DNA of 64,000 nucleotides, from the NCBI GenBank assembly GCA_030141605.1, contig JAQGDQ010000555.1:62001-126000 (forward strand). Direction: 5' to 3'. The first letter of the stretch is position 1; every line of letters begins with the position of its first letter. The notes below the pieces were generated by a model that worked only from the letters and a program-made list of their open reading frames with translations, searched no databases and was not told the DNA's origin. The stretch is from Tubiluchus corallicola. Lineage: Eukaryota; Priapulida; Priapulimorpha; Priapulimorphida; Tubiluchidae. Position numbers and translations under genes: made by a program. Shown here in pieces: positions 1 to 12,266 of the stretch.

Positions 1-1060
1 AACACAGAAACACAAGAAACACAGAAACACAGAAACACTAGAAACACTAGAAACACAAACACAAGAAACACTAGAAACACTAGAAAAACACAGAAACCAG
101 AAACACAGAAACACAGAAACACAGAAACACTAGAAACACTAGAAACACAAGAAACACTAGAAACACTAGAAACACTAGAAACACAAGAAACACTAGAAAC
201 ACTAGAAACACTAGAAACACTAGAAACACTAGAAACACAAGAAACACAAGAAACACAAGAAACACAAGAAACACTAGAAACACTAGAAACACTAGAAACA
301 CTAGAAACACAAGAAACACCAGAAACACAAGAAACACTAGACTAGAAACAAACACTAGAAGCACTAGAAACACAAGAAACACTAGAAACACTAGAAACAC
401 TAGAAACACAAGAAACACAAGAAACACCAGAAACACAAGAAACACTAGAAACACTAGAAACACTAGAAACACAAGAAACACTAGAAACACTAGAAACACT
501 AGAAACACTAGAAACACAAGAAACACTAGAAACACCAGAAACACTAGAAACACAAGAAACACAAGAAACACCAGAAAGACTAGAAACACAAGAAACACTA
601 GAAACACTAGAAACACTAGAAACACTAGAAACACTAGAAACACAAGAAACACTAGAAACACTAGAAACACTAGAAACACTAGAAACACAAGAAACACTAG
701 AAACACTAGAAACACAAGAAACACTAGAAACACAAGAAACACAAGAAACACCAGAAACACAAGAAACACTAGAAACACAAGAAACACTAGAAACACTAGA
801 AACACTAGAAACACAAGAAACACTAGAAACACTAGAAACACAAGAAACACAAGAAACGCCAGAAACACAAGAAACACTAGAAACACTAGAAACACAAGAA
901 ACACCAGAAACACAAGAAACACTAGAAACACTAGAAACACTAGAAACACAAGAAACACTAGAAACACTAGAAACACTAGAAACACAAGAAACACTAGAAA
1001 CACTAGAAACACTAGAAACACAAGAAACACTAGAAACACAAGAAACACTAGAAACACTAG
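1..1060. repeat. 9-bp minisatellite (GAAACACTA / GAAACACAA)
   Basis: About 115 head-to-tail 9-bp units, mainly GAAACACTA and GAAACACAA with rarer GAAACACCA. It starts before the window. The unit is a multiple of three, so all frames stay open and give artefactual poly-FLV or poly-SSV reading frames; there is no sign that these are translated. The two main unit types are interspersed rather than blocked. Confidence 0.97.
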
Positions 1061-1077
1061 AAATTACACGCCGACAA

Positions 1078-1404
1078 ATGATACTAAACATCTTTCATGA
1101 CATAGTACATCACAGGATAGGTTTAAATTTACCAACTTACATCACCCCATCTCTCAAAGATAACAACAAATTTCTTCAGCCATCAGCAAGAGGCAATATT
1201 TATTTTTACTCCTTCTACCCCAGAGCAATACGTTTGTGGAACAAACTTCCACCGGATATCAGTGAAATCACTTCTAGAGATCACTTGCGAGCACCAGCTG
1301 TTTCTACCATTAGGGTGCCATCCCACCCACCTGTCTGTAAATCTAACTGTGTTTTTAGCCCGCACCCACCATGTTTGTTTTGCTTGTTTCACCTCTTCTC
1401 ATAA
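1078..1404 (+). pseudogene. LINE reverse-transcriptase C-terminal remnant
   Basis: The reading frame resembles the region downstream of the RT domain in Jockey/CR1-type LINE proteins. A block around YITPS leads to a segment ending in LWNKLPPDI, the typical RxWNxLPxxI signature near the end of these ORF2 proteins. No catalytic motifs are present and the 5' side runs straight into the minisatellite, so this is a short truncated relic. The last roughly 35 residues (proline- and cysteine-rich) are probably read-through beyond the old stop. Confidence 0.6.
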
Positions 1405-3649
1405 CCTCTGATACCATCACCAGTTAGCGAGTTGCAGCGTGTATACTAACAATATGCACCCCAAAATTTCTGGTCAAAGACTTTTTAGAAGTATATTATT
1501 CAAGACTTCAAGATCGTAATCTTAACCGTTTTAAATTCTACAGATGACATTATGGCATTATAGTAGAAAGTGAAAATAGAGGTCTGTTTATTTTCTATTT
1601 TGACTATTCTCTACTAGCTCTTGTGAAAATTAAAAAAAGCTTGTCTAAGCGTCACTAACGTCATCGTCCCTTCCACGTCATCATTACCTCTTTTCTTCGA
1701 CTCATAATGGGGAAGAAAGTGCATCTCGTACACACTACATGAGTAAAAAAGGTTGTCTAATCGTCACTAACATCATCGTTCCTTCCTGGTCATCATTGCC
1801 TCTTTTCTTCGACTCATAATGGGGAAGAAAGTATATCTCGTACACACTACATGAGTGAAAAGGTGTTGATTCTAGCAAAGCTATTAAGGACAAGCATTTC
1901 GGTAATAATAATCTAAAAGTTTTTAGGTATTCCCTGGTCATCGACTACCCTGGACCTGGCAGACATCACAGGGCTCAAATCATGCAGAAAAAACAAAACC
2001 ATAATTAAATTATAACAGCGCATTTTGACTTACCTCGATTATCAAAATACGTAGCGCCTTGGGCCACTTCGCAAAAGACATGGATCATCAATAAACGAAG
2101 AACGACTTTCGTGAACATTGTGAACTAGATGAATTTCACCTAAACATTAGCAATATACTTTAACACTGATAAAAACGTGTGAAGCCTACTTATTGAAAAA
2201 ATACTGTTAAAGCTCGGAAATATCTATAATAAATCTAGTCGTTTGCATATCCTTTTAATTATATTTTATAAAAAATTTATACAGATTTTGTGTTCAAGAG
2301 TTACATTGTACTTACATTGAAGTATTTAGTTACATGAAAAACAAAAGAACAACAAAACCCTCAGAAAAGCCACATACTCCTTTACCCCTAATTGAGTAAT
2401 TGAAATGATTATTTTTAAAAGGTTTATAAATAGTTTACTAACTCCTAGTTCCCGTAATGACAAAATATGATTGCTAAAAGCACGTGTTGATACTAAGTAG
2501 AGCTTAGACATATACACAATTAAATTTTACGGGTGGAACTTATTTTGCTTTGCTTAAGCAAGTCAAAATACAGAGGAGTAACTTGCAAACTTTCGTTATT
2601 AAAGTTATGTTGAAAAGTCCAAGAACAAAGAAAAGCAACTAAAATTCTATAGTGACACTAATTCGTAAACAGATTTGCAATAATACACGTGCATACTCAT
2701 CCAATTTGTTATGTATTAATTTTCCGTGCTTTATATTATGCCTGCATCATTATCTATAAGGTGAGCAATAATTAATGCAAGAAACCACAAATATGAAGAC
2801 AGAAGCCGCTTTGTTCGTCGACCTTCAAGATACACACAATGACAAGAGATTCTACCTGTCATTGAAATTCTGAATTAGTACCGCCGTATGTTGCGATGCT
2901 GACATCATTGCCTGCATTATGATACCTACTAAAGTAGCTGAAACGTCGCGTTTAACAAAAAATAAAAAAATCCAATATGAGCACAGCTGTTCGGGTATTG
3001 GATTTGAAACGGCTGTGTTTAAGTCAGTTCGTTTTGGGTTAATAACAACCAAACTCCAACGACAACATGTGCAGAAGACAGTGGCCTGATACTGACCGAC
3101 GGCTGCGGGCGTTGTATGTTGGAAAACAATGTAAAATAAATTTGTTGTTTATAAACTTTTTGTATAACATTTAATAGTAAAGGTCCTGTGACACTCTAGT
3201 AGATTCTTGCTATCAAAATATACTACAGATTAGCGTGATAAAAAACGGGCTTGTTTCTTTATAAAATTGCACATTTTGTTCTGATTTGCATTGAAACACT
3301 TCAAATTTGGCCCCGTACAGATGTCTTGCAAAAAAGAAAAATTGGCGAAGAAAGCGGAAGTAACGCCCTGTTAGGAACGACACTGCGCATGTGCGACTAT
3401 TGCTGTATTTAGTTCTATTTACACTTGCGTACAATATTCCATTCATTTTTGCTTTAATGTTTCTTTTTTATAATTACCGTGCATTTACATTCAGTCTTCG
3501 CTTGGAGTTAGTGTCCGGTGCAAAAAAGTTTTAAAGATTGGATCCATTCAAACATTAACGGACAAACCTAGTCAAGATGGGACCTTTATGTGTCCGTATG
3601 CACATTGATTCGTTCCACCTTAGCACTCACCTTATTGCTGCAAACTGTC
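1405..3649. other. Non-coding stretch, no gene recognised
   Basis: AT-rich sequence with only short unsupported reading frames. It contains the 112-bp tandem duplication listed separately. No RNA gene or transposon end was recognised. Confidence 0.5.
1641..1864. repeat. 112-bp tandem duplication (two copies)
   Basis: Two adjacent copies start with TTGTCTAA at 1641 and 1753. Both carry TCGACTCATAATGGGGAAG and CTCGTACACACTACATGAGT. They differ at scattered bases, so the duplication is not brand new. Confidence 0.85.
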
Positions 3650-4410
3650 ACTTCAACACGATCTCTCCTCATCTTCCACACATGGGGTGTGGTCAATGAC
3701 ATCGTAACTATAGGAGCTAGAATCATGAAATTTACAGGGTAGGCAACTGAGGTGGGGGGAGATTAACATTGGTATAATGCACTTGACCTCGGATCAAATG
3801 GGTAAGGACATTGGCCACTGGTCAGTTTTTTTTGCTGTCCACCTCCTACTGGGGCTTCGGGTTAAATTCAGTTTTTTTCACAGGTATTTAAGCCCTCTTG
3901 GGTAGATGTGCATCAAATATATTCTAGAAATTGGAGTATAGGAAAGTTCCGTGTTAGTAGCAAAACGTGAAAATTAGAGCACTTGCCACTCAACTCCTCT
4001 TACAGTATTAGACTAGGAGTCAATGTATATGCATGTTTGTGCGAGTGGCTGTAAATGTACATTAAGTGTTTTCGAAAAGTGGGCGTGACTTGGTCACGTG
4101 ACATGGCAAAAGTGTGAGAATAGGGTCTGGTCAATAACTCTGTAACTATAAAAGCTAGAATCACAAAACTTGCACAATGGGCACTTAACAAGGTATCCAG
4201 AGAACTACCTATGAATGGTCACCTCTGGGTCAAAGGTCATAGCAGCTGGCCGCAAAATGTGAACTTAGTTGGAATGACTTTGTTACTCAGCACCACTTAC
4301 AGTATTGGACTAAAAGCCTATGTTATTGTAAATATGGGTTGTATTGTAAATAAAGATCGAGTGTAGATGTGTACTAAAAATTGGGCGTCGCCAGGTCACG
4401 TGACAGACGA
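3650..4410. repeat. Diverged tandem pair of about 305 bp
   Basis: Two diverged copies follow each other. Shared blocks are TGGTCAAT-AC-TCGTAACTATA with AGCTAGAATCA (near 3690 and 4128), CTTACAGTATT-GACTA (near 4000 and 4298), and GGTCACGTGACA (4093 and 4393). No ORF explains the conservation. It is probably a dispersed element present here as a tandem dimer. Confidence 0.6.
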
Positions 4411-4663
4411 GTGTTAAAATTGCTTGCAATAAAATGGATTTCCTAGGTAATCAAACACAGAGAATTCAGCAATAGCAGAATTATGATCTTGAGACAAAGA
4501 TTAAGTCAGTAAGGTTTTTCACTGTCAACGGTTGTAATTTTGGTCATAATACGAAATCCTAAGTGTATGACTTTGACATAAACACGGTCTAGTTCTTTAT
4601 TCTTTATAATTTCTCTGCTACAGCTCCAAAAGTTACCTAGAGTCACCAAATCTGGTGGAAACG

Positions 4664-5060
4664 CAAATTAAGTACTTGGGTAGTGATGTTTTGACAAGTG
4701 ATTTTTTTATTGATGTTTCAAGATCAAAAAGGAAGCTTATTGGTTCCATAATCTGGTGAATAATATTCTATCAAACATGGGCCATAATCGTAATGACATA
4801 ATAGCTAAGACTTTGATCAATACATATTGTCTACCAATTTTGTTAGATGAATGCGAAATTGGCGATATATCAAACGACGAACTTAATGCTATTCGACTAA
4901 AATGGAACACTGCTTACAGAAAAATATTAGGTTTTAACCAAAATGGGAGCGTCAAACTGTTAATGCTTTTCTTGGCACAGTCAGGGGCATTTTAACCAAT
5001 AGGCTAACTAGACTACAGCTTAAAGTACCAAAGTTTAAGGGTTATCACATTTTAACAAAA
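4664..5060 (+). pseudogene. Frameshifted LINE RT C-terminal remnant
   Basis: Codons from 4664 read as a post-RT segment starting IKYLGSDV (the KYLGS block that follows RT motif D/E). A frameshift at about 4755 leads into ILSNMGHN and then INTYCLPILL, matching the region around YCLPxLLYGCE in RTE/CR1-like LINEs; the expected YGCE is DECE here. Coding similarity fades after about 5060. The fragment has no palm domain and is non-functional. Confidence 0.65.
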
Positions 5061-8000
5061 TTCATATTCTCCTCGGAAAATGTGTGTACTTTTATATTCA
5101 TGCAAAGGACACTCCTTGTAACACACCACAGGCAGTTACTGAGGGCAGATTTATATAAGTACGACATAACGAGAAGTGCAACGTATTACACAACAAGCAG
5201 CTGCGCATCCTGTTTGAAAATAATTAATGTAATTAATAATAACCATGGAGAAACTATGTTAATAGAGTTTCTAATACACCACAAGTAATTGTCTAGTCTG
5301 TCATTACATAAAAAACCGTAAATTTACAACAGAGATTGGCGGCCCAGAACTATCAGACTAGGCCCTAGGGCGTCGTAAAGTCTTGGTACGCTCCTGGTTA
5401 TAGCAGTCTAATTAGTCTCCTATTTAATATGCTTAAGCAACTGCAGTATCTTGATTCTCTGACACGCAAGGGTACCTGATGCTCTGACGTACATCTTTCT
5501 AACTGTATTTGGAGTTCTTTTTCAGCTTACAGTTTGAAGGAAACAAATGTTTTTGTCAACAGGGTCAGCAACACTGTCACTGTAGACCTGCAGCAATTGA
5601 CATCAAACATATTGGTCTATCGCTCCGCCCCCGCACAACGTAAGCACGCTCAGCAGCATTCAGGACAACAATTGTCTAAGCTAAACTAAACAACATGACA
5701 GTCACAGCAAATGTCTAAGCAGCAGATAAAGTGATTTCACTTTTTCATAAATACAAATATGCAGAGCAGCAGCTATTTTTACACTTCAAGTAGTCAAAGA
5801 TGACTTTGAAATTTAGACAGAATATAGAGACGAAGTTTCAAACCACTAAAAAATACAGAGACATAAGTATAATAAAGAAACTAAGCCAGTTAGCTTTCCT
5901 TTACAATAAATGAGCAAAAAAATATTTAGTCTCTCTTGCCTTTAAGCAAACGAACATCAAGCCTGCCATGTATTTTTCTATATTAACTGATCACGTGCTC
6001 GTCTGCAAGATTTATTAAGGTTTTATATTTTCCGTTTGTCAGGTTACGAAAATGGAATAAATTTGACTGTTCCATTCCATAGACGACCCTTTTATTGAAT
6101 ACCCGAATCACATAAGTCCTAATGGTATCTTTTAACATTGATTAAAACTGAAAAAATAGCGTAAAATGAGCTAATATTGCATTGATGTATAATATAAGTT
6201 TTGACCACATTTGAATTCATTTTGACTGTGAAGATCTCATTGAATTTTATAAAAACTGGCCAGAAAACAAATCATTTTGTTTTTATTCCTTATTTAAAGT
6301 TAATCAAATAGTTGTTTTTATCTAACTTGCAAAGCCATAAACTAAGCTGCGTATTTTCTTGACTGCAAAATGGTTTAATCGGCATATCGGCATCTAATAT
6401 TTCTCCCGCTAACCAATGAAAAGTTGAGCATTTTTCATAACAGTGTTAGACGGAGCTGTAGCTAAATGTCTCGAACGCACCTGCTGCAGGGGTGTGTGAA
6501 ATAACTTGCACGCTGATTGGGCAGTCAACGAAAATGAATGACATTATGTTAGACGTCAATTGCCCTCTTACTTATCAGCAGTTTTGTTTTAGCTCTAAGG
6601 TTTCGTTTCCACGTTATGCATCCCTTTTGCCTGCTCGTTGGTTTCTTTGCCGCAATGGAAGGTGCTTCTGTTTTATCCTTGCTACACAATTGGAGATATA
6701 ACAATGTCAATTTTTCATTTTCGTAATAATAGCAGGTAGAACCACGAAACAGATGCTTCTGAGTGCATAAGCCCTCAGGATGGCCTGCTGCAGATAGGCG
6801 ACCTATTTCAGAACAGCTGGTCATAGGATGCACCCAAACTCACGATCGCCGAGCTTTGGCGCAGTATGAATATTGTTGCGAAACCCGCCTGAGTCAAGAC
6901 TCACGGAGACGGCCGGGCAGTTGGCCTTCGTATGAACGCGCTGCATCCTACTAGATAGGAGGCAAGCAAGAAGTAAAGACAAAAGATTATTAATTACGTT
7001 CAAACTATGCCATACCTACCGAAATGATAATCACTGCTAGGCACGAGAAAGAGCAACACACGTGGTGGTCGTGACAACCACGATAGAGACGTAGAAACCT
7101 ACGTGCTCACCTTTTTTATAGCAAATGGTACGCATGCGCAAAGCCAACCATTACTAAGCGTGCCCGCGACCACAATGATTATTATTCTTACATAGCAATA
7201 GACATTGAAATAATTAAACAGTATTACATAATGAACAATCATAGCAATGAGCCAGCAAATAAATACGTGGGTGTTTCACATTATTACTAATCTGCACATC
7301 AAAATTTTAGAGCAATCTGTTATTATAATACTTCATCTACAATAGGTGGCATTGTTGCACATCAGGCAGATCAACAGCACGTTTTCTTACACAGCTGTGC
7401 AATGCAGTTTAATAATTAATCTCTTAGTAATAGTTACAGTCTTGTCATTTAGTATATGAAAGCAATAAAACTGCTTTTTAAATTTTTGCATGGCTACAGA
7501 ATGTGAAGTTATCCTTAGTTACAATATTTTTTGTTTTAATTAACTCAGTGCATAAAGGTGAAACAGCATAGTAATCGAAATAATTACGAATTAATGATTA
7601 ATATTGACCTGTAAATTTCAAACTAACGAATGGAAACGTGGATAAATTTGTAGTACCAATAAGCTTATTTTTGCTACACTAAGTACACTTAATCTTCGAT
7701 ATTTAACACTTTGACAAATCATTGTAATTACGTATTATTATTATGTCGAATGATTTGTATCACATAGTACGTATGTTTTGAGCAGCGAAACGTGTACGGG
7801 TGTCATGGGGGTAAGGAGAGAGCTGAGGCACCAGGAGCTGGGCGCTGGGGAGCACCAACACACCTTGATTCCTGGTTACAGTTTGTTATGAGGTCCACCA
7901 AGGACCTAAAGTCGCATTTATGAAAGTGTCTCCAACACTGTGATAAACCACGTTTAAATCAGCACAGAAGGCAAAATATAACTCAGTGTCCAATTGTAAA

Positions 8001-8234
8001 TTAAACATTGCTACTAACCATAGTCATGTCTGAAAACTGACGAAGTGCTTTGTGCAGGCAAAAACGAGTTTTATTAGTTTCGATGTGACATCACTGGTAT
8101 CTCTAGCACACGTATGTGGTAAAATACAAATAAAATGCACCAGAATATTTCTCGGTGACTTTACACAAATTACACATCAAAATAAGTTTAGAACATTCGA
8201 GTAACGAGGCAATCAATTTGCTTATTAAACTATA
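5061..8234. other. Non-coding stretch, no gene recognised
   Basis: Long AT-rich interval. Overlapping short reading frames near 6490-7000 lie on both strands in somewhat GC-richer sequence (6750-6950), but none shows a recognisable domain or splice context. No tRNA, array or transposon terminus was identified. Confidence 0.45.
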
Positions 8235-9075
8235 GGTGTATGGAAACTATGAAACCTGTGTGACGTTCATTTAATTAGGCAACATTGAAACCTGTGTGAC
8301 GTTCATTTAATTAGGCAACTTGAAACCTGTGTGACGCTCATTTAATTAGGCAACATCAAAACCTGTGTGACGTTCATTTAATTAGGCAATATTGAAAACT
8401 GTGAGACGTTCATTTAATTAGGCGACATTGAAACCTGTGTGACGTTCATTTAATTAGGCAACATTAAAACCTGTGAGACGTTCATTTAATTAGGCAACAT
8501 TAAAACCTGTGAGACGTTCATTTAATTAGGCAACATTAAAACCTGTGTGACGTTCATTTAATTAGGCAACATCGAAACCTGTGAGACGTTCATCTAATTA
8601 GGCAACATCAAAACCTGTGTGACGTTCATTTAATTAGGCAACATTGAAAACTGTGTGACGTTCATTTAATTAGGCAACATTAAAACCTGTGAGACGTTCA
8701 TTTAATTAGGCAGCATTGAAACCTGTGTGACGTTCATTTAATTAGGCAACATTAAAACCTGTGTGACGTTCATTTAATTAGGCAACATTAAAACCTGTGT
8801 GACGTTCATTTAATTAGGCAACATTGAAACCTGTGTGACGTTCATTTAATTAGGCAACATTAAAACCTGTGAGACGTTCATTTAATTAGGCAACATCGAA
8901 ACCTGTGTGACGTTCATTTAATTAGGCAACATCGAAACCTGTGTGACGTTCATTTAATTAGGCAACATTAAAACCTGTGTGACGTTCATTTAATTAGGCA
9001 ACATTGAAACCTGTGTGACGTTCATTTAATTAGGCAACATTGAAACCTGTGAGACGTTCATTTAATTAGGCAACA
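8235..9075. repeat. 36-bp satellite array (about 23 copies)
   Basis: Head-to-tail 36-bp units with core GTGTGACGTTCATTTAATTA followed by GGCAAC. Variation is mainly GTGTGACG versus GTGAGACG and ACATTG versus ACATTA or ACATCG. Copies are contiguous without unique spacers, so it is not CRISPR-like. Each copy contains a TGACGT half-CRE and TTTAATTAG, a homeodomain-type core; whether this matters is unknown. Confidence 0.95.
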
Positions 9076-9590
9076 CGAATCAAATCATGCCGCAAATAAG
9101 CTGCTATCCACAACGTTCTGAGTTAATACGTACACGGCAATTGTTATCCTTTCTGGTTAAATTTTATGAAAGCTATATTAATATGCCTACTCCGCTTTTT
9201 CTGCTCACCAGGAAGAACCAATAATGCTGTGTTCTCTATTCAACTTTGCGATAATTTTTCTAACCTGCTGATATGTCACAGTATTTGTAATATGTGATAT
9301 AATTTTTCACATTTTGGTTCTTAAATTTAGTACTTATGCGCTTGCTCAACTTTTTATTAAAATGTCATTTCAGAAATATCTAGTTCTTTCTAGACCAGCT
9401 ATCACAAACCACAGATTAGACAGCCAGATTTATTGTAAGCAATAAACAATGAAACTGAAACCATTGTTATCCAATCATTGTTGGAACAATGGGAAAGTTT
9501 CATGCTACAAATTGTCCAACGTTACTGTACAGGAACATCAGATATTGGGGTTGAAACTTGAAAATACACAACCACCTAAAATTTTAGTTG
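9076..9590. other. Non-coding spacer, nothing recognised
   Basis: AT-rich sequence between the 36-bp satellite and the MITE. I see no gene or repeat in it. Confidence 0.5.
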
Positions 9591-9592
9591 TA

Positions 9593-10087
9593 CAGTCAAC
9601 CTTGGGTATAAGGTACTCGCTTACAAGGACATTCGATTATAAAGGACCACTAATACCGGTCCCAATTTGCAGTAACGTTTTCCTTATAAGTCTTCATACG
9701 TATGGTGCTTGGATATAAGGGACTTTCGGTTATAAGGGACGATACCTTCAGGTCCCGCATAACAGAAACACAGGTAAATTACCTCGCATATAAGAGACCC
9801 TATGATCAAAGCAAAATTGATCAACTTTTAACCTCAATTTTTTGCAAACTCGGCGTTCAAACAGCTCGGTTTCTGCGGTCACATACATCTGGCATCCCCA
9901 AAGGAGCTTCCTACGTACCGTTTGCACTGAATGTGTAGCAATAATCCATAAAAATATGGGCAAAAGTACAGAAAATTAGTGGTCTAGATACACCGTCGGT
10001 CTGACTCAACTTCGGCCATAAAGGACTTCAGATATAAGAGACGATTTTTTCTGGTCCCGGGGTGTCTCTTATATCCGAGGTTGACTG
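9593..10087. mobile_element. pogo/Tc1-mariner-type MITE
   Basis: The 495-bp element begins CAGTCAACCTTGGGTATAAG and ends with the inverted complement CTTATATCCGAGGTTGACTG. It is flanked by TA on both sides (9591-9592 and 10088-10089), the target duplication of the Tc1/mariner superfamily. CAGT termini followed by TATAAG are typical of pogo/Tigger relatives. Subterminal TATAAGGGAC and TATAAGAGAC motifs recur internally. There is no transposase ORF, so it is non-autonomous. Confidence 0.88.
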
Positions 10088-10921
10088 TATATGAAAAATG
10101 GATGTGACAATGGGTAATAGATAATGGTTTGGCTGCAATGGGTAAATAGACGTGTCACCAAGTGTTACAAATAAACATACCTCAAAAGTTTTTAACATTC
10201 AGTGGGCTTTTGTAATTTAACACCTGGTATAAAGAGTGACACCTGGTGACTAAACTAAAAATGAACCCCAAAGTTTCAAATTTGCTGTCTAACCAAGTAC
10301 TAGTATTATTACTAAGAAGAAAGACAAATTTAATCTTTACGCCAGGAGCAAATTACTTTCCTTTACAGGAGCTTTGGGAAGACTGGCTGCTTTCCGCAAC
10401 TGCATTGAAATCAATATTGCTATCGAAACAAAATTATAATATGATAAAAATTCAATGCTAAATTTTATTAATTAATAAATAAGTCAATGATTGTTAAAAA
10501 CAATAACGTTGAAAAAAGGAACTACACGGAGCACATAAAAACACTGACATTACATTGATCAAAAACTCACGATAATGATGCTATACTATAAAATAATGTA
10601 TTAGATTATAAATTATGTATCATCTATAGTAGATTATATAGTCGTATAGTAGTCAAACAGATTATATACATATATAATTGTTTATATTGTATATATTGCC
10701 ATAGCACAATCTTAGCAACAAAGTTCAAGCAACACTGATTCTGCTCATTAAATGAGTGAATGACCACTGCTCTGTTTGCGGGTGGTTTCCTCTGACACAC
10801 AGCCATCAGTTACGGCAATAACTGAAGCAAAGTTGTACAAGTTATGCTGGTTCAGATTCTCAACTCGGAGATTGTACTTGATTACTTTTATACAGGTTTC
10901 AGGACATCCAGTTACATTTAG
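10088..10921. other. Non-coding stretch, no gene recognised
   Basis: AT-rich spacer. Reading frames at 10246-10461 and 10624-11017 have no domain signature, and part of the latter is antisense to the LINE remnant that follows. Confidence 0.5.
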
Positions 10922-11127
10922 CATGTTCGACAGAGTTTTCGACTGAATACACAAGATATTCAGTTGAAAACTATGTACTCCCTCTTCCAAAAACAAATAT
11001 AATGAAACAGCCATCAAAATATAATGCTATTAAAATATGGTCATCAATTCCGCGTGAAATGAAAACTCTTAATCTTTATCAATTTAAAAAAGCATCAAAG
11101 AATTACCTACTACAACGGTATAATTAA
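10922..11127 (+). pseudogene. LINE ORF2 C-terminal tail
   Basis: The plus frame ending at TAA 11125-11127 contains YNAIKIWSSIP followed by a lysine-rich FKKASKNYLL end. This is the standard C-terminus of Jockey/CR1-like LINE ORF2 proteins (xNxIPxxI-x-FKK-LKxYL). It is bounded upstream by a TAA at 10919-10921. The sequence to about 11370, ending with AATAAATTCATAATTCAAATTG, may be its 3' UTR. It is a severe 5' truncation. Confidence 0.65.
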
Positions 11128-12049
11128 CTCACAATTCTACTCATCCTGATCTTAAGTTACTAACAAAACTTATTTTGTTGTAATGCACGTTATAACTGAT
11201 GAAAATGTAATGTTAATTGTCAATTGTTTCACTTATCTGGAGGAGGACTCGAAAGCTCAATGCTCCTTCCCCATCCTCACAATAACTCGCATAGTTTATT
11301 ATTTTTTTCAATGTAATATCAATTTTGTATGTATGTTTGAGTTGCTGTGGAATAAATTCATAATTCAAATTGCATTGATCGTTGTACTCCATTATGCTAA
11401 GCGGCAAACTAAAAATGAAGAATTAATTATAACTACTCAACAGCAAAGTTTTTGCCCTCCAGACTCTTAATTAAAGACCTGTAGTCATCAGTGTAAGTAG
11501 AAAAGTTTCTATGAAATGCCTGCAGATGTTTTCCTGCACAGTGATACTGAGCAACTTTCAAAAATGACAGTGACCAGTGGTGATCAGTTTCGCTCAAAAT
11601 AAGCTAGCGGTATGGTTCACAGTAAGTTTGGAAGCACTGAATCATTGTAAGTTCTTGCTCTAGCGGTTTATCTAAAACGTCTAGCTCATTTGCACCATTG
11701 GAAGACGATACTTTTATCGTTGATTGCTAGTCAGACAAGCATGACAATAATGCCATTATCAACAATGCTAAATTAGAGGATCACATGCAAACGTTTTTTC
11801 TCTTTACAGCTAAGAAATTCACAAGAAAGTAGCAACACACAAGATTCACTGTGCTTTCACCAACTTAAATCATTGTTATAGTTGACTATAATCAACTTCG
11901 ATGCATTCAAAAGGCTGCATCACACTCACATTTAAATGGTTTCTTTCTGGTACAATATTATTTTGCTAAATTGAAGCATCACTGCCTATATGATGCATCG
12001 ACCTAGTCAAAAGCGAACTAAATGTTGCTTAGTAACACAGGTCTCCATT
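11128..12049. other. LINE 3' flank and non-coding spacer
   Basis: The first part may be 3' UTR of the preceding LINE tail. The rest is AT-rich without recognisable genes and lies downstream (minus sense) of the PLDLS gene. Confidence 0.4.
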
Positions 12050-12266
12050 CTTTCTTAAAAAAATTTTTGACTCTCCATTAACACTGATGTCTGTGCAAAT
12101 GTGCTTTCACATTCGCTACATTTACATGACATTTTATACGTAAATTGCAGCTAGGAAGCTTCAGACTTGGATAAACACAAAACCACACTCAACAAAAATG
12201 GCAGTTTTTGCCAGAGTGAAATATTGTCTTCACATCGAATATTAATTGACAATTGTCACATCTGTC
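12050..12266 (-). pseudogene. Decayed C2H2 zinc-finger coding debris
   Basis: On the minus strand, the codons directly after the TGA of the PLDLS ORF continue in the same frame with RCDNCQLIF, a C-x2-C zinc-finger start, until another stop. A second half-finger, KCSECESTFAQTSVLM, lies near 12070-12125. The histidine halves are lost or shifted. This looks like the eroded DNA-binding part of a zinc-finger gene whose N-terminal domain is the ORF at 12267-12776. Confidence 0.5.

Noticed and set aside
80-1091. Long minus-strand ORFs of FLV or SSV repeats
   Set aside because: Pure consequence of a 9-bp repeat lacking stops; no start context or composition of a real protein.
6492-7003. Cluster of overlapping 60-95 codon ORFs on both strands
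   Set aside because: No domain, mutually overlapping, no splice or start support.
8235-9075. CRISPR array look-alike
   Set aside because: Repeats are contiguous with no unique spacers, and the genome is eukaryotic.
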